Notes: generated from the sequence alone by a model not told the origin. 64,000 nucleotides of DNA from Chryseobacterium sp. (GCF_029240215.1 NZ_JARBTK010000007.1:62001-126000), one strand, 5' to 3'; shown: positions 35,622 to 47,841, counted from the stretch's first letter. Translations and numbers: made by a program.

Positions 35622-36203
35622 TTAAGAAATTTGTTTTCTGATACGGCTTAATGCCTGCGGAGTGATTCCCAAATAAGAGGCAATATATTTTAACGGAATC
35701 TGAAGTACATATTCCGGATAGGTTTTCAGCAAATTTAAATATCTTTCTTCAGCCGAATACATCAAAAGTGACATTTCTCGCTGTGCTTTTCTTACATACA
35801 GCCCTTCAGCGGAAATTCTGCCAATATAATTTCCTATTTCGGTAGTCTTATATAAATCCTGAAGATCTTGATGATGAATTCTGTAAATAACAGTATTCTT
35901 CAATGTTTCAATATTGTAGTGACAAGGTCTTCTTGTAATAAAAGAATCATAAGCACTGCAAAACATATTTTTTACGATGAATGAAAATGTGATTTCCTTC
36001 GGTGGCTCTGTAGGATGAGGCTTGTGCACAAAAAACCGGATGATTCCTTCAGATATGAAATATAAGTAGTCTTCGGTCTCACCCTGTCTGAGTATTAATG
36101 TTTTTTTTGGAATTTCTAACCGTTCAAATTTAACGGTGTGGAGTAAGGCTAAATCTTTAGGAATTCCTAAAACCGAGACATAAAATTGTATTAAATCATC
36201 CAT
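35622..36203 (-). CDS. Crp/Fnr family transcriptional regulator
   Basis: A 193-residue regulator with an N-terminal cyclic-nucleotide-binding fold (about 20-115; LILRQGETEDYLYFISEGIIRFF) and a C-terminal helix-turn-helix (IPLKYIASYLGITPQALSRIRK). The cAMP-contacting arginine of Crp is not evident, so the effector is unknown. The flavobacterial group with this layout includes many one-gene regulators. Upstream lies an MgtC-like gene on the same strand, 127 bp away. Confidence 0.88.
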   Translation of the reverse strand: MDDLIQFYVSVLGIPKDLALLHTVKFERLEIPKKTLILRQGETEDYLYFISEGIIRFFVHKPHPTEPPKEITFSFIVKNMFCSAYDSFITRRPCHYNIETLKNTVIYRIHHQDLQDLYKTTEIGNYIGRISAEGLYVRKAQREMSLLMYSAEERYLNLLKTYPEYVLQIPLKYIASYLGITPQALSRIRKQIS

Positions 36204-36330
36204 AAATTATGGAAAGCAAAATTACATAATCAAAATGATTTTCAATATTATATTATAGATTTTAACGTTTATCATTCATTAAACACAGAATAATTAACGT
36301 TGAAATAGTAATAGCCTAAAAAACTAAAAT

Positions 36331-36975
36331 CTAAAATTCAAAGGCATTGACTTTATCATCATATTTCAACTGCTCAATAAAATGGTCATGATTTTTGTGT
36401 TTCCCGGTCAACATCCAGACTGTAGTGATACTTTCTTTGGTGAATTTTTGCCGTACAACGAAAAATTTTAATTTGTTTTTTTTAAAGACATTTTCAAAAT
36501 ATTCTAAATCTTCCAATCTGGTGAGTACAATTTCATATTCTCTGATCTTATGATTGTTGTCGATAATATTCTGTAAATAGGTAAGCGAGCTTAAGACCAG
36601 TAAAACCAAAACGGTTCCCAATATAGAAAGATAAACATATCCCGAACCAACTGCCATTCCGATAGATGCAGTTCCCCAGATAGTGGTCGCAGTAGTGATT
36701 CCGTCAATTTTATTACCGCTTTTGAAAATTACTCCAGCTCCTAAAAAACCTATTCCTGTGATAATATTTGCAGCTAAACGATCGGGATTCTGTACTCCGA
36801 TTTTTATGGAAAGAATTGTAAAAAGACATGATCCGAAACAGACCAGAATAAAAGTGCGTAATCCTGCGGATTTGTTTTGATATTCCCGTTCAGCACCAAT
36901 GAAAAGTCCCAGAATAACCGAAATGAAAATCAAAAGCAGTTCGTTATGCACAGAGTGGTCTTTTAAAAATTCCAT
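36331..36975 (-). CDS. MgtC/SapB family membrane protein
   Basis: A 214-residue membrane protein. The MgtC signature is present: LGLFIGAEREYQNKSAGLRT, the GIGFLGAGVIFK stretch and TTATTIWGTASIGMAVGSG. Four or five hydrophobic segments cover residues 10-130. The C-terminal soluble part is about 75 residues and may be ACT-like. The family is linked to adaptation to low Mg2+ and to phosphate homeostasis in some bacteria; the role here is not shown. Confidence 0.9.
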   Translation of the reverse strand: MEFLKDHSVHNELLLIFISVILGLFIGAEREYQNKSAGLRTFILVCFGSCLFTILSIKIGVQNPDRLAANIITGIGFLGAGVIFKSGNKIDGITTATTIWGTASIGMAVGSGYVYLSILGTVLVLLVLSSLTYLQNIIDNNHKIREYEIVLTRLEDLEYFENVFKKNKLKFFVVRQKFTKESITTVWMLTGKHKNHDHFIEQLKYDDKVNAFEF

Positions 36976-37055
36976 TGATCATATTTTTATTGATAATAAA
37001 ATTACAATAATTATTAATTTGTAGGAACGATTTAAATTCAGAAAAAATGCTTACT

Positions 37056-37811
37056 TCAAATCCACCTCAATTTCGTCGCCATTGTGCACGCTTCCGTAGT
37101 ATTTCCCACACGCATTTTCTCCAAAATATTCTGTCTGTGGCGATTGACAGTATTAATACTGATAAACAAAAGTTCAGCAATTTCCTTACTTCTTTTTCCT
37201 GCTTGGATCATCTTCAGAATTTCCTTTTCCCGCATAGAAAGAAATGAAGAATTTCCAGCTTCCGTCTGATGAATTACAGAACCGTTTGCCGTATTAATGA
37301 TCATTCCGTGATGAAGCAGGGAATTCAGAAAATCAAAATGATAAAGACAAAGTGCCAATTCAACATTTTTATTATTGGCATTGGTGAAATAAAACATTTT
37401 ATGAAGAATTGCTTTTTGATTATCAGCTATTCTCAATCTGCTTACCACACAATAATCTTTATGCTGCTCAAATGGAATCGTTTTGATGAATTGGAAAAAT
37501 TGAAGTTCCAATAAATGTTTCTGCAAAACATCTTCAGCATCCAGCTTTGCAAAAAGTTCTTCTTCCCAAATACTTTCAATCTCCTGAATGTCTTTCTCCT
37601 GAAAAACATTCAGTTCATCTGCCAGTTTTCCGGCAAAAACGTAGCTTCTATTATATTGAAGATCGCTTAAAACAGCAATTCCATTTTCTAATTCGATAAA
37701 ATTTTGGGCAATCTCCTGACACTTTTTTAATTGGAGATTTTCATTGTTAAGATCGGAATAAAATTCTTGCGTCAACAATTTTTCGTTAAGATCAGATTGG
37801 ATATCCTTCAT
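37056..37811 (-). CDS. LuxR-type helix-turn-helix transcriptional regulator
   Basis: A 251-residue protein with a C-terminal LuxR DNA-binding domain (about 185-248): LSMREKEILKMIQAGKRSKE and AELLFISINTVNRHRQNILE. The N-terminal 180 residues are a sensor-like domain with no receiver motif, so it is not a classical response regulator. It is divergent from an acetyltransferase gene. The signal sensed is unknown. Confidence 0.88.
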   Translation of the reverse strand: MKDIQSDLNEKLLTQEFYSDLNNENLQLKKCQEIAQNFIELENGIAVLSDLQYNRSYVFAGKLADELNVFQEKDIQEIESIWEEELFAKLDAEDVLQKHLLELQFFQFIKTIPFEQHKDYCVVSRLRIADNQKAILHKMFYFTNANNKNVELALCLYHFDFLNSLLHHGMIINTANGSVIHQTEAGNSSFLSMREKEILKMIQAGKRSKEIAELLFISINTVNRHRQNILEKMRVGNTTEACTMATKLRWI

Positions 37812-37888
37812 CGTAAAATGGTTATTTATCAGTATTGATTAAAATATCTGAAGACCATACATTTGCTTAATAATACGATAAAAATACA

Positions 37889-38449
37889 ATGAATAATCTG
37901 AACGAAAAAGAAAAAATGCTGAACGGACAAATCTATGATGCAACCGACGCACTTTTAATTCAAGAAAGAGGAACGGCAAAAGATCTCTGTTTTGAGTACA
38001 ATCATCTACAGCCTTCAAAGATTAAGGAAAGAAAAGTGTTGATCAAGAAACTCTTCGGGAAAACAACAGAAAACTTTCATATCGAACAACCGTTTTACTG
38101 CGATTACGGTTACAATATTGAGATTGGCAAGAACTTCTACACCAACGTCAATGTCGTGATTCTTGATTGTGCAAAAGTTACTTTCGGCGATAATGTATTC
38201 ATTGCACCCAACTGTGGATTTTACACCGCAGGTCACCCTTTCGATGTTGAACAGCGAAATAAAGCTCTGGAATATGCTTATCCAATCATAATAGGAAATA
38301 ATGTCTGGATTGGTGCAGGCTGCAGCATTCTTCCCGGCGTTACGATTGGTGATAATACAGTGATAGGAGCGGGAAGTGTAGTCACAAAAGATATTCCGGC
38401 GAATGTTTTGGCAGTCGGAAATCCGTGTAAAGTAATTAGGGAAATCTAG
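37889..38449 (+). CDS. Sugar O-acetyltransferase (maltose acetyltransferase family)
   Basis: A 186-residue left-handed beta-helix acetyltransferase. An N-terminal Mac domain (EKEKMLNGQIYDATDALLIQ) precedes the hexapeptide repeats (PFYCDYGYNIEIGKNFYTN, NNVWIGAGCSILPGVTIG, DNTVIGAGSVVTKDIP). The active-site His is in FYTAGHPFD. It transfers acetyl groups from acetyl-CoA to sugars such as maltose or glucose, with poorly defined physiology. Confidence 0.92.
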   Translation: MNNLNEKEKMLNGQIYDATDALLIQERGTAKDLCFEYNHLQPSKIKERKVLIKKLFGKTTENFHIEQPFYCDYGYNIEIGKNFYTNVNVVILDCAKVTFGDNVFIAPNCGFYTAGHPFDVEQRNKALEYAYPIIIGNNVWIGAGCSILPGVTIGDNTVIGAGSVVTKDIPANVLAVGNPCKVIREI

Positions 38450-38528
38450 GTTAGAAGATGATTTTATCTCGCTGCAGATACATGAGATTAAAAACTAGAA
38501 AAATCTACGAGAGTAAATAAAATTTAAA

Positions 38529-39182
38529 ATGAAAAAAATAATAATATCATCAATCATATTTTTGAATCTGTTTCAAGGGCTGAAATCCCAGTCTCTCGAG
38601 AAAATGACTTGGTTCAACGAGCCTCAGCAATGGGAAATAAAAGAGAAGAAACTGATCATGAACGTCACACCACAAAGCGATTACTGGCGGATTTCTCACT
38701 ATGGTTTTACGGTGGATGATGCACCGTTCTATTACTCAACTTATGGCGGAGAATTTGAAACCAAAGTGAAAATCACCGGAGATTACAAAGCCCGTTTTGA
38801 TCAGATGGGGCTAATGTTGAGAATCGACGAACAAAATTATATCAAAGCTGGAGTGGAATTCGTTGATGGGAAATTCAATCTGAGTACAGTGGTTACCCAC
38901 AAAACCAGTGACTGGAGTGTTATTGTTCTGGATAAAACGCCACCTTTTGTCTGGATAAAGGCTATCCGAAGACTCGATGCCGTTGAGATTTTTTATTCAT
39001 TTGACGACAAAGAATATATAATGATGAGAAATGCTTATTTGCAGGACAATACACCTGTGAAAGTCGGTTTTATGGCGGCAAGTCCGGATGGAAATGGTTT
39101 CAAAGCAACCTTTGAAAACTTCTCTGTCAAGCATCTTCCGGATCAGCGTCGTTTGGAATGGCTGAAGAAAAATCAAAATTAA
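38529..39182 (+). CDS. Secreted DUF1349 domain protein
   Basis: A 217-residue protein with a signal peptide (to about residue 20, GLKSQ) and a DUF1349 beta-sandwich of the concanavalin-like class. The marks are MTWFNEPQQWEIKEKKLIMN, DQMGLMLRIDEQNYIKAGVE and the C-terminal VGFMAASPDGNGFKATFENF. Most DUF1349 proteins are cytoplasmic, so the signal peptide is notable. It probably binds a carbohydrate. A terminator follows. Confidence 0.83.
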   Translation: MKKIIISSIIFLNLFQGLKSQSLEKMTWFNEPQQWEIKEKKLIMNVTPQSDYWRISHYGFTVDDAPFYYSTYGGEFETKVKITGDYKARFDQMGLMLRIDEQNYIKAGVEFVDGKFNLSTVVTHKTSDWSVIVLDKTPPFVWIKAIRRLDAVEIFYSFDDKEYIMMRNAYLQDNTPVKVGFMAASPDGNGFKATFENFSVKHLPDQRRLEWLKKNQN

Positions 39183-39216
39183 TATTATCAGTTTAAAGAT
39201 ATTAAATCATTATTTA

Positions 39217-39250
39217 TAAAAAAAGACTGCCTCTAGAGACAGTCTTTTTC
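39217..39250. terminator. Bidirectional terminator
   Basis: AAAAAGACTG and CAGTCTTTTT flank a short loop between the convergent DUF1349 and LRR genes; A and T runs lie on either side. Confidence 0.85.
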
Positions 39251-39259
39251 TTATTAAAA

Positions 39260-41542
39260 TCAGTTTTTTATAAATTTCTGAATCACCGATTTATCTTTTG
39301 TGAGTAATTTGATCATGTAATTGCCTTTGGAGAGTTCAGATACATTGATTGAATCACCATTTAGACTTAGAGAATTTAAAATTCGTCCTGCAGAATCAAA
39401 AATTTCAACTTTCACAATTTTTTCTTTCGATTTGATAAACAATATATCTTTTACAGGATTCGGGTAAATACTAAATTCTGATTTATCATTAATTTCCGAT
39501 GTTCCAAGTACGTTTTGAACTGTTGTTGTATATGTATTGGTAACAATCGGAGCATTATAATCAAAATAAATACTTGCGGTATTATTGAAGCTTTGTCCGA
39601 GCGTCAAAGTAGATTTTGTTTTGATTTTAAAAGCTACATAACCGTCATTAGTGGCATTGCCAAAAGGTAATTGAATATTTTCAAAAATAAATTCTACAGT
39701 ATTTGGGTTTGTAATTCTCGTTACAAAGCTATGACTTCCATGCAATGCTTGTAAAGTATTGATGTCAAATTTTGAAGTATCGATCAAGTCTTTCACCACA
39801 ATATTTTGTGCATTTGCAGTTCCGGTATTCTCAAATCTGATTAAATAATGTACATAATCTCCCACTTGTGTAGATGCAATTGTAGCTCCTTCTAAGCAAG
39901 TCTTGTCATTCGGATCAAAAGAATTTACGACTGTTTGGTTTAAGGTAAATGTATTATCTAAAGGAGTTTCGTCGACAGCACCATTGATTTGAGCAGAGTA
40001 ACTTAAAATATTTCCTCCCAATAAAGGTGGTGTTTGTGTTGGAGTATTTAGTACAAATGTTAAAGTAATTTCTTTCGTTTCAAATGGAAGAAGATTGGCA
40101 AAATTCCAATTTAAAATTCCAGCTAACTGAGAATTGGGATTCACCGTTGAACTCAAAAAGTTCATTAAATTATCATCAAAATTATAAACCAATGTTCCTG
40201 ATTGTGTAGTTGTCCCTTTGTTTTTATAAATGATTTTATATTTTGCATTAAAACCAGGAGAAGCAGCAGTAGTTGGAATAATAAACACTTCAAGATCATT
40301 GTGTGTTCCATTAGGAGTGAGACAAAAATTTTGAGTTAACGGACTTGTTTGTGCAGGAAAGTTGGCTGTAAAAGTTGAAGGCGAAATATTAAAATAAGTT
40401 GGGTTCTCCAAAACGGGTGTAATCGTATGATTACCGGCTTGAACAGGAATTGAATAATTTCCTGAAGCATTTGCTATCATATTTCCGGAATTAAGGCTAT
40501 TCGTTATTGAGAATTGTTGAAATGCTTTTGCAGGATCATTAATGTCACAACCATTGTTATCGGAATCATATTTTGTATTTCCCTGGATGGTATAAAAAGT
40601 TCCTCCGGGAGTGAAAGAACAGTATGAGTTTAATACAACATTAGGCTGATTATAATAATTGACAAGTGCATTTATCATTCCAAGCTCAAAATCATCAACA
40701 CATATGTATTGTAAATTGGGTGTGTTTGAAAAAATCGGAACTGCATTTTGAGCATAATTATGTTTACCGTTCTTAATATTAAAGTTTATCAGATTAGGAT
40801 TATTAGAAAAATCAAAATAGCTAAGCTGTGTAAGTTGCCCCGCATCAATTGTAGTGAATAGATTATTATTAATATACAGGCTACTTAAGATCGGAGCCGC
40901 TCCAAGAGAAAGTGTTGAAAGCTGATTATTTGCAGCAACTATAGATAGCAAATAATTATTGTTATTTAAAGTTAGTGTAGTAAGCAAATTATTATTACAT
41001 TCTAAGTTTTTCAGATTTGGGAAAATAGAAATATCAAGTGTTGCTAATTGATTTGTACTACAACTGAGAATTTGTAAACTTGGAACATTAGTAGCTGAAA
41101 AAGCTGAAACCTGATTGTTAGCGAAAGAGATAGTCTTCAGACCGCTTAAATTATTTAGAGAAAGAGTAGTAAGACTGTTGTTGCTAACATTCATAACTTC
41201 GAGATTGGATAATCCTGAAATTTGCAGATTTACCAGAGCATTGTTAAAAGCAATTAAAGAGGTAAGATTACTAAACTGATTAATACCTGTAAGATCAGAA
41301 ATCATGCTACCGGGATTACCACCAATATTTAGTTTATAGACATTCAATGCTTCTGAAACTTGAATTTCGTTATCTCCATTTGTATTAATTACAATAGGTT
41401 GGTTCGTACTGTTGATTGCTATACCATTTGATGTATTTGCCGATAGAAGTTTAGCTTTAAAAATAGCATCAGGAATATTCACAATTTGTGCCTGAAACAC
41501 AGAAAATAACAATACTAAAATTAAAAAGTAATTTTTTTTCAT
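39260..41542 (-). CDS. Secreted leucine-rich-repeat protein with T9SS type A sorting domain
   Basis: A 760-residue protein: signal peptide, then LRR-like repeats at about 65-290 with N-x-L-x-x-L units (SNLEVMNVSNNSLTTLSLNN). A linker follows, then a DUF7619-like domain (about 520-670; SFDPNDKTCLEG, YLIRFENTGTANAQNIVVKD, ASIYFDYNAPIVTN). The C-terminal sorting domain SIYPNPVKDILFIKS through KGNYMIKLLTKD directs export by the type IX system and surface attachment. The likely role is adhesion or binding of macromolecules. It provides direct evidence that the organism has a T9SS. Confidence 0.9.
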   Translation of the reverse strand: MKKNYFLILVLLFSVFQAQIVNIPDAIFKAKLLSANTSNGIAINSTNQPIVINTNGDNEIQVSEALNVYKLNIGGNPGSMISDLTGINQFSNLTSLIAFNNALVNLQISGLSNLEVMNVSNNSLTTLSLNNLSGLKTISFANNQVSAFSATNVPSLQILSCSTNQLATLDISIFPNLKNLECNNNLLTTLTLNNNNYLLSIVAANNQLSTLSLGAAPILSSLYINNNLFTTIDAGQLTQLSYFDFSNNPNLINFNIKNGKHNYAQNAVPIFSNTPNLQYICVDDFELGMINALVNYYNQPNVVLNSYCSFTPGGTFYTIQGNTKYDSDNNGCDINDPAKAFQQFSITNSLNSGNMIANASGNYSIPVQAGNHTITPVLENPTYFNISPSTFTANFPAQTSPLTQNFCLTPNGTHNDLEVFIIPTTAASPGFNAKYKIIYKNKGTTTQSGTLVYNFDDNLMNFLSSTVNPNSQLAGILNWNFANLLPFETKEITLTFVLNTPTQTPPLLGGNILSYSAQINGAVDETPLDNTFTLNQTVVNSFDPNDKTCLEGATIASTQVGDYVHYLIRFENTGTANAQNIVVKDLIDTSKFDINTLQALHGSHSFVTRITNPNTVEFIFENIQLPFGNATNDGYVAFKIKTKSTLTLGQSFNNTASIYFDYNAPIVTNTYTTTVQNVLGTSEINDKSEFSIYPNPVKDILFIKSKEKIVKVEIFDSAGRILNSLSLNGDSINVSELSKGNYMIKLLTKDKSVIQKFIKN

Positions 41543-41645
41543 GTAAATTATTAGTTTTAAATTCTTTAAAAAGTGAAAAACAAAAATATATCATTAAGAT
41601 AAGACCTCAATGATATACTATGTTAAATTTTTAAAGGGATTGTTA

Positions 41646-43706
<2,061 letters not shown>

Positions 43707-43789
43707 TTAAATAATATGAGAATATTAAAATAGCATAATACATCTTAACTGTCTGATATTTCATCCAATAAAATCTATGTTGATGATGC

Positions 43790-43844
43790 GTTAATATTAT
43801 GTTATAATTTAATTAAAAAAATGTTAAAACTACCGTAAACAGGA
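43790..43844 (+). promoter_or_regulatory. PHO-box-like 11-bp tandem repeat array before the Oar-like receptor
   Basis: Consecutive 11-mers GTTAATATTAT, GTTATAATTTA, ATTAAAAAAAT and GTTAAAACTAC are in exact register, and a degenerate fifth (CGTAAACAGGA) follows. The fifth ends 17 bp before the -7 box. The same arrangement stands before SusC (47972-48015). Confidence 0.6.
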
Positions 43845-43861
43845 GGCTTGTAAAGCGAGTG

Positions 43862-43869
43862 TACCTTTG
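43862..43869 (+). promoter_or_regulatory. Putative -7 promoter box for the Oar-like receptor
   Basis: TACCTTTG matches TAnnTTTG, 20 bp before the ATG. No TTTG or TTG lies at the -33 distance, which fits activator-dependent transcription from the repeat array upstream. Confidence 0.55.
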
Positions 43870-43889
43870 CGCATCTAATTTTAACAAAA

Positions 43890-46800
43890 ATGAAAAGAGT
43901 AAAGATTGTATTAGGATTATTATTTTTAGGAATGGGTACGATGGCTTATGCCCAGACAACTCAGGCCTCTATAGTTGGGAAAGTGAATGGCGCAGGAAAT
44001 GTGGGGCAAGACAAAGTCAAAGTAACGATTGTAAATGAATCTACCGGCTTTAGAACAGAAACAGAGACAAATTCTAAAGGAGAATATATTTTTAAAGAAA
44101 TTCCTTTGGGTGGACCCTATACGGTGATTGTAAATGATGAGAAAAGAGAAGGTTATAATGTTAATTTTGGTGATCAGGTTACGGTAAACATGAGTTTAGA
44201 GAATTCTGGTGAAAAAGCAATCGAAGAGGTTGTAATCGTCGGGAATTTAAAAAACAAGATTGGAAACCTCGGTGCAGCCACGGCAATCACCGCTAAAAAT
44301 ATTGGAATTTTGCCTGTGAACGGAAGAAATTTCACCAATCTTACCGAATTATCTCCTTTGAGTGGTAAAGGTGGAAACTTATCGGGTCAGTTGGGATCTT
44401 CTACCAACTTTACGATTGACGGGATGACTGCAAAAAACCCAACTTCTGCAGGTTCTACGACAAGCCGAAGTGGTGCTCCTTACTCAATTTCTATTGAGGC
44501 AGTACGTGAATTTAAAATTACGACCAACCAATATGATGTTACATTAGGAAGAAGTGGCGGTGGAACGGTAAGCGCAGTAACAAAATCAGGAACAAATACA
44601 TTTACAGGAAGTGCATGGGAATATTTAAGAACTGGATGGCTGTCGAGTAAATACGATATCAGAGGGAATGAACGTGTAAATGATTTCTCAACATCTCAGT
44701 TTGGGGTTTCTTTGGGAGGTCCAATTATTAAAAATAAATTGCATTTTTTTGCCGCTTGGGATCATCAGATAGATTCAAGACCATTGCTTATTGCAGATGT
44801 GCAAACCAGTGCAGATGCATTAAGACTTGGGGTAACCAATGAATCGCTGAATCAGGTATTGAATATCGGAAGAGCAAAATATGGTGTTGGAAATACTCCA
44901 CAATTCGGATCTTTTGATAAGGTAAGAAATTCTGATGCCGGATTTTTACGTTTAGATTGGCAGATTAATGAAAAAAACTTGCTGACACTTAGAAATAATT
45001 TCACCTATGATTTGAATAAGAATGGGTTGCAGGATAATACGGCAATCAGTTTCTTTGAATCTTATGCCAATGATAAAAATTTGGATAACAGTCTCTTGAT
45101 GACTTTGAGATCTAATCTGAAGCCTAATTTAACCAACGAATTAAAAGCGCAATATCTTTATACTTTCCAGGATAGTTACCAAAATGATGAGTTGGGCAGA
45201 ACGGTTCCAAGAGCTATTGTAGAACGTGTAGCTTCTACGATTGACGGAACGAATTTGACCACCAATATTCAAATGGGAGGACATCGTTTTGCTCAGGAAG
45301 GATTCAAGAATAATGTTTTCCAGCTTGTAGATAACTTATATTACAATACCGATAAAATAAAATACACTTTTGGTGCCGACTTGATGTACACCAGATCAAA
45401 ATCGATTTACGGAAGTGAAGTGAATGGTAGATTTCAGTTTTTAGGAGTTGATAATTTTAATAATCTTACGCCTTACAGATATTACAGAGAGGTACCTTTA
45501 GTACAAGATACATCTGTGAAATCGAGCATTTATAATTTAGGATTGTATGGTCAGATGCAGACCAAAATTGCAAAAGGTTTAGATCTAATGGCAGGTGTGA
45601 GATTTGATTACGGCGGTTATCCAAAAGCAGAATTCAACCAAAAGCTGTTTGATCAAATGGGAATTAGAACCGACAATAAAATTAAATCTTTTATTATTCA
45701 GCCGAGATTCCAGTTTGATTGGAATATTAACGAAGGAAATAAAGATTTCTTAAAATTTGGGGCAGGAATTTTCTCATCAGATATTAATAACTACATGGTA
45801 ATTAATAATCTAGTGTTCGATGGAAATCATTTTGCTACGGTGGATGTGAATCCTACTCAAATTGGCCTTACACCGAATTTCCCTGGATACAGAGCAGATT
45901 ATTCTACTGTTCCTTCATTGCAGCAATATCAGCTTCCAACTATTAACTATACAGGAAATGATGCGAAAATCCCGATCGTTTACAAGGCAAACATTTCTTA
46001 TACACACTTCTTCAACGAGAGGTTCAGAGCAGGACTTGCAGGATATATGGCTTTAGGTAGAAACAATTATTTCTATTATGACAGAAACATGGTTGCCAAT
46101 CCTTACTTTACTTTGGGTAATGAAGGTGGAAGAGGAGTGTATGTTCCTTTAAGTACGGTGAATCCGGCAAATGGAACTCTAAACTGGAAGGATGGAAGAG
46201 TTAATCAAAACTTCGGTCGTGTTTTAGAACTTGTAAGTGATGGTAAGGTCAATCAGTTTTCTTTCGTTGTTGATACGAGCTACCGTTACTGGAAAGATGG
46301 AGAAATCACCGCAAGTTATACATGGTCAGATATTAAAGACAATACTTCATACAACGGGAACGTAGCCAACTCAGCAACTTTGTCTACTTTGGTACAAAGT
46401 GATCCCAGAGATTTGAGAATGTCTTACTCTGATAATCAGTTTAGAAACAAAGTGGTCGTGTACGGAAACTCTCCAACCATTGCAGGATTTACTTTAGGGA
46501 TCAGATATTCCGGAATTGGAGGAACACGTTTCTCTGTAACTTCGGGAGGAAATATCAATGGAGATTTTGTGGATACGAATGATTTAGCTTATGTTTTCCC
46601 AAATCTTACTCAAACTTTAGTTGATAATCCTGAAGTTGGTGATGCGCTGAAAAATTATATTACAGACTATAATAATCAGGTTGCAGAAAGAAATGGCGGT
46701 AAAAATGGCTTCTTCGGTGTTTGGGATCTTCGTATTGCCAAAAAAATTAAATTTGAAAAGATTGGTGGTTTCGAGCTTTCTGTAGATATCTTCAACGTAG

Positions 46801-46979
46801 CCAATATGCTGAATAAAGAGTGGGGCGTAAACAAATCTTACGGAAATACAGCACTTTACAGAATTACAGGTTTTGATCCTATCACCAAACAATTTAAATA
46901 CAGCTTGAATACAAGTGGTTTAGAACCATTATCAGGAAATCCTTACCAGATTCAGTTAGGAGCTAAATACACGTTCTAA
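43890..46979 (+). CDS. TonB-dependent receptor, Oar-like, with carboxypeptidase-like domain
   Basis: A 1029-residue outer-membrane receptor. The signal peptide ends at YAQ. A CarboxypepD-regulatory-like domain spans about 25-110 (ASIVGKVNGAGNVGQDKVKV, TNSKGEYIFKEIPLGGPY). The plug has EEVVIVGNLKNK, INVNGRNFTNL-like and NQYDVTLGRSGGGTVSAVTK elements, and a large barrel ends in QIQLGAKYTF. It imports or binds a large substrate with TonB energy. It is followed by a secreted GDPD gene 57 bp downstream and preceded by an 11-bp repeat array, suggesting phosphate-linked control. Confidence 0.9.
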   Translation: MKRVKIVLGLLFLGMGTMAYAQTTQASIVGKVNGAGNVGQDKVKVTIVNESTGFRTETETNSKGEYIFKEIPLGGPYTVIVNDEKREGYNVNFGDQVTVNMSLENSGEKAIEEVVIVGNLKNKIGNLGAATAITAKNIGILPVNGRNFTNLTELSPLSGKGGNLSGQLGSSTNFTIDGMTAKNPTSAGSTTSRSGAPYSISIEAVREFKITTNQYDVTLGRSGGGTVSAVTKSGTNTFTGSAWEYLRTGWLSSKYDIRGNERVNDFSTSQFGVSLGGPIIKNKLHFFAAWDHQIDSRPLLIADVQTSADALRLGVTNESLNQVLNIGRAKYGVGNTPQFGSFDKVRNSDAGFLRLDWQINEKNLLTLRNNFTYDLNKNGLQDNTAISFFESYANDKNLDNSLLMTLRSNLKPNLTNELKAQYLYTFQDSYQNDELGRTVPRAIVERVASTIDGTNLTTNIQMGGHRFAQEGFKNNVFQLVDNLYYNTDKIKYTFGADLMYTRSKSIYGSEVNGRFQFLGVDNFNNLTPYRYYREVPLVQDTSVKSSIYNLGLYGQMQTKIAKGLDLMAGVRFDYGGYPKAEFNQKLFDQMGIRTDNKIKSFIIQPRFQFDWNINEGNKDFLKFGAGIFSSDINNYMVINNLVFDGNHFATVDVNPTQIGLTPNFPGYRADYSTVPSLQQYQLPTINYTGNDAKIPIVYKANISYTHFFNERFRAGLAGYMALGRNNYFYYDRNMVANPYFTLGNEGGRGVYVPLSTVNPANGTLNWKDGRVNQNFGRVLELVSDGKVNQFSFVVDTSYRYWKDGEITASYTWSDIKDNTSYNGNVANSATLSTLVQSDPRDLRMSYSDNQFRNKVVVYGNSPTIAGFTLGIRYSGIGGTRFSVTSGGNINGDFVDTNDLAYVFPNLTQTLVDNPEVGDALKNYITDYNNQVAERNGGKNGFFGVWDLRIAKKIKFEKIGGFELSVDIFNVANMLNKEWGVNKSYGNTALYRITGFDPITKQFKYSLNTSGLEPLSGNPYQIQLGAKYTF

Positions 46980-47036
46980 AAATTTAATATTATCTTTATG
47001 TAAAAGTCTTTTACATTTAATTTTCCAATTTATATT

Positions 47037-47783
47037 ATGAAAAATTTTATCTTAGGGTTAGCAGTTTTAAGCGCAGGAATTATGAATGCACAAACCCAAA
47101 TTATCGCACACCGAGGTTATTTTCAAACCAATCCGCCAACAACAGAAAATTCATTGAAATCTTTAGAAAATGCTCAGAATCTGAAAATTTACGGAGCTGA
47201 ATTTGACGTTAGAATGACCAAAGATGGCGTTTTAGTCATCAATCACGATGAGCATCACGGAAAGATGGAAATATCAGAAACAGATTTCAAAGAACTTGAA
47301 AAGGTAAAACTTTCAAATGGAGAACAATTTCCTACTCTGAAAGATTATTTAAAGAAAGGAAAAAAGGATAAATTTCTAAAATTGATCGTAGAGATCAAGC
47401 CAGATAAAACCAAAGAGAAAGAAGATGAGTTGACGGCAAAAACTATCAAAATGATCAAAGATCTGAAACTTGAATCTCAAAGCGAGTTTATTTCTTTCAG
47501 CCTAAATATCTGTAAGGAAATTAAAAAACTGGAGCCTTCATTTAAAGTTCAGTATTTGAGAGGAGAATTGTCTCCGCAACAGATCAAAGATGAAGGTCTT
47601 GACGGAATTGATTATCACTATAGCATTTTCGAAAAAAATCCAACTTGGATTTCTGAAGCAAAAGCATTGGGATTAATTACAAATTCCTGGACAGTTAATG
47701 ATATTGCAATTTATGACGAACTAAAAAAACAAGGAATCGATTTTGTAACAACCAATATTCCGGATCAGCTGAAGAACAAATAA
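47037..47783 (+). CDS. Secreted glycerophosphodiester phosphodiesterase
   Basis: A 248-residue GDPD with a signal peptide (to about residue 18, MNAQ). Active-site residues are visible: His25-Arg26 in IAHRGYF, Glu37, Glu55 and Asp57 in GAEFDV, and His70 in INHDEHHG. VEIKPDK and the final TNIPDQL are family marks. It cleaves glycerophosphodiesters to glycerol-3-phosphate and an alcohol in the periplasm or outside. A hairpin (ATGTAAAAG/CTTTTACAT, 46998-47016) lies between it and the receptor gene. Together they look like an uptake-plus-hydrolysis pair. Confidence 0.94.
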   Translation: MKNFILGLAVLSAGIMNAQTQIIAHRGYFQTNPPTTENSLKSLENAQNLKIYGAEFDVRMTKDGVLVINHDEHHGKMEISETDFKELEKVKLSNGEQFPTLKDYLKKGKKDKFLKLIVEIKPDKTKEKEDELTAKTIKMIKDLKLESQSEFISFSLNICKEIKKLEPSFKVQYLRGELSPQQIKDEGLDGIDYHYSIFEKNPTWISEAKALGLITNSWTVNDIAIYDELKKQGIDFVTTNIPDQLKNK

Positions 47784-47807
47784 CTTTTACTTTATAATTA
47801 GATTTTT

Positions 47808-47841
47808 ATGCCTGACAGTTTTTTCTGTCGGGCATTTTTTT
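47808..47841 (+). terminator. Rho-independent terminator after GDPD
   Basis: ATGCCTGACAG pairs with CTGTCGGGCAT (one G-U), followed by TTTTTTT. It ends the Oar-GDPD unit, so SusC needs its own promoter. Confidence 0.88.

Noticed and set aside
43848..43850. TTG considered as the -33 element of the Oar-like receptor promoter
   Set aside because: It is only 11 bp from the -7 box, too close for a standard -33 element.
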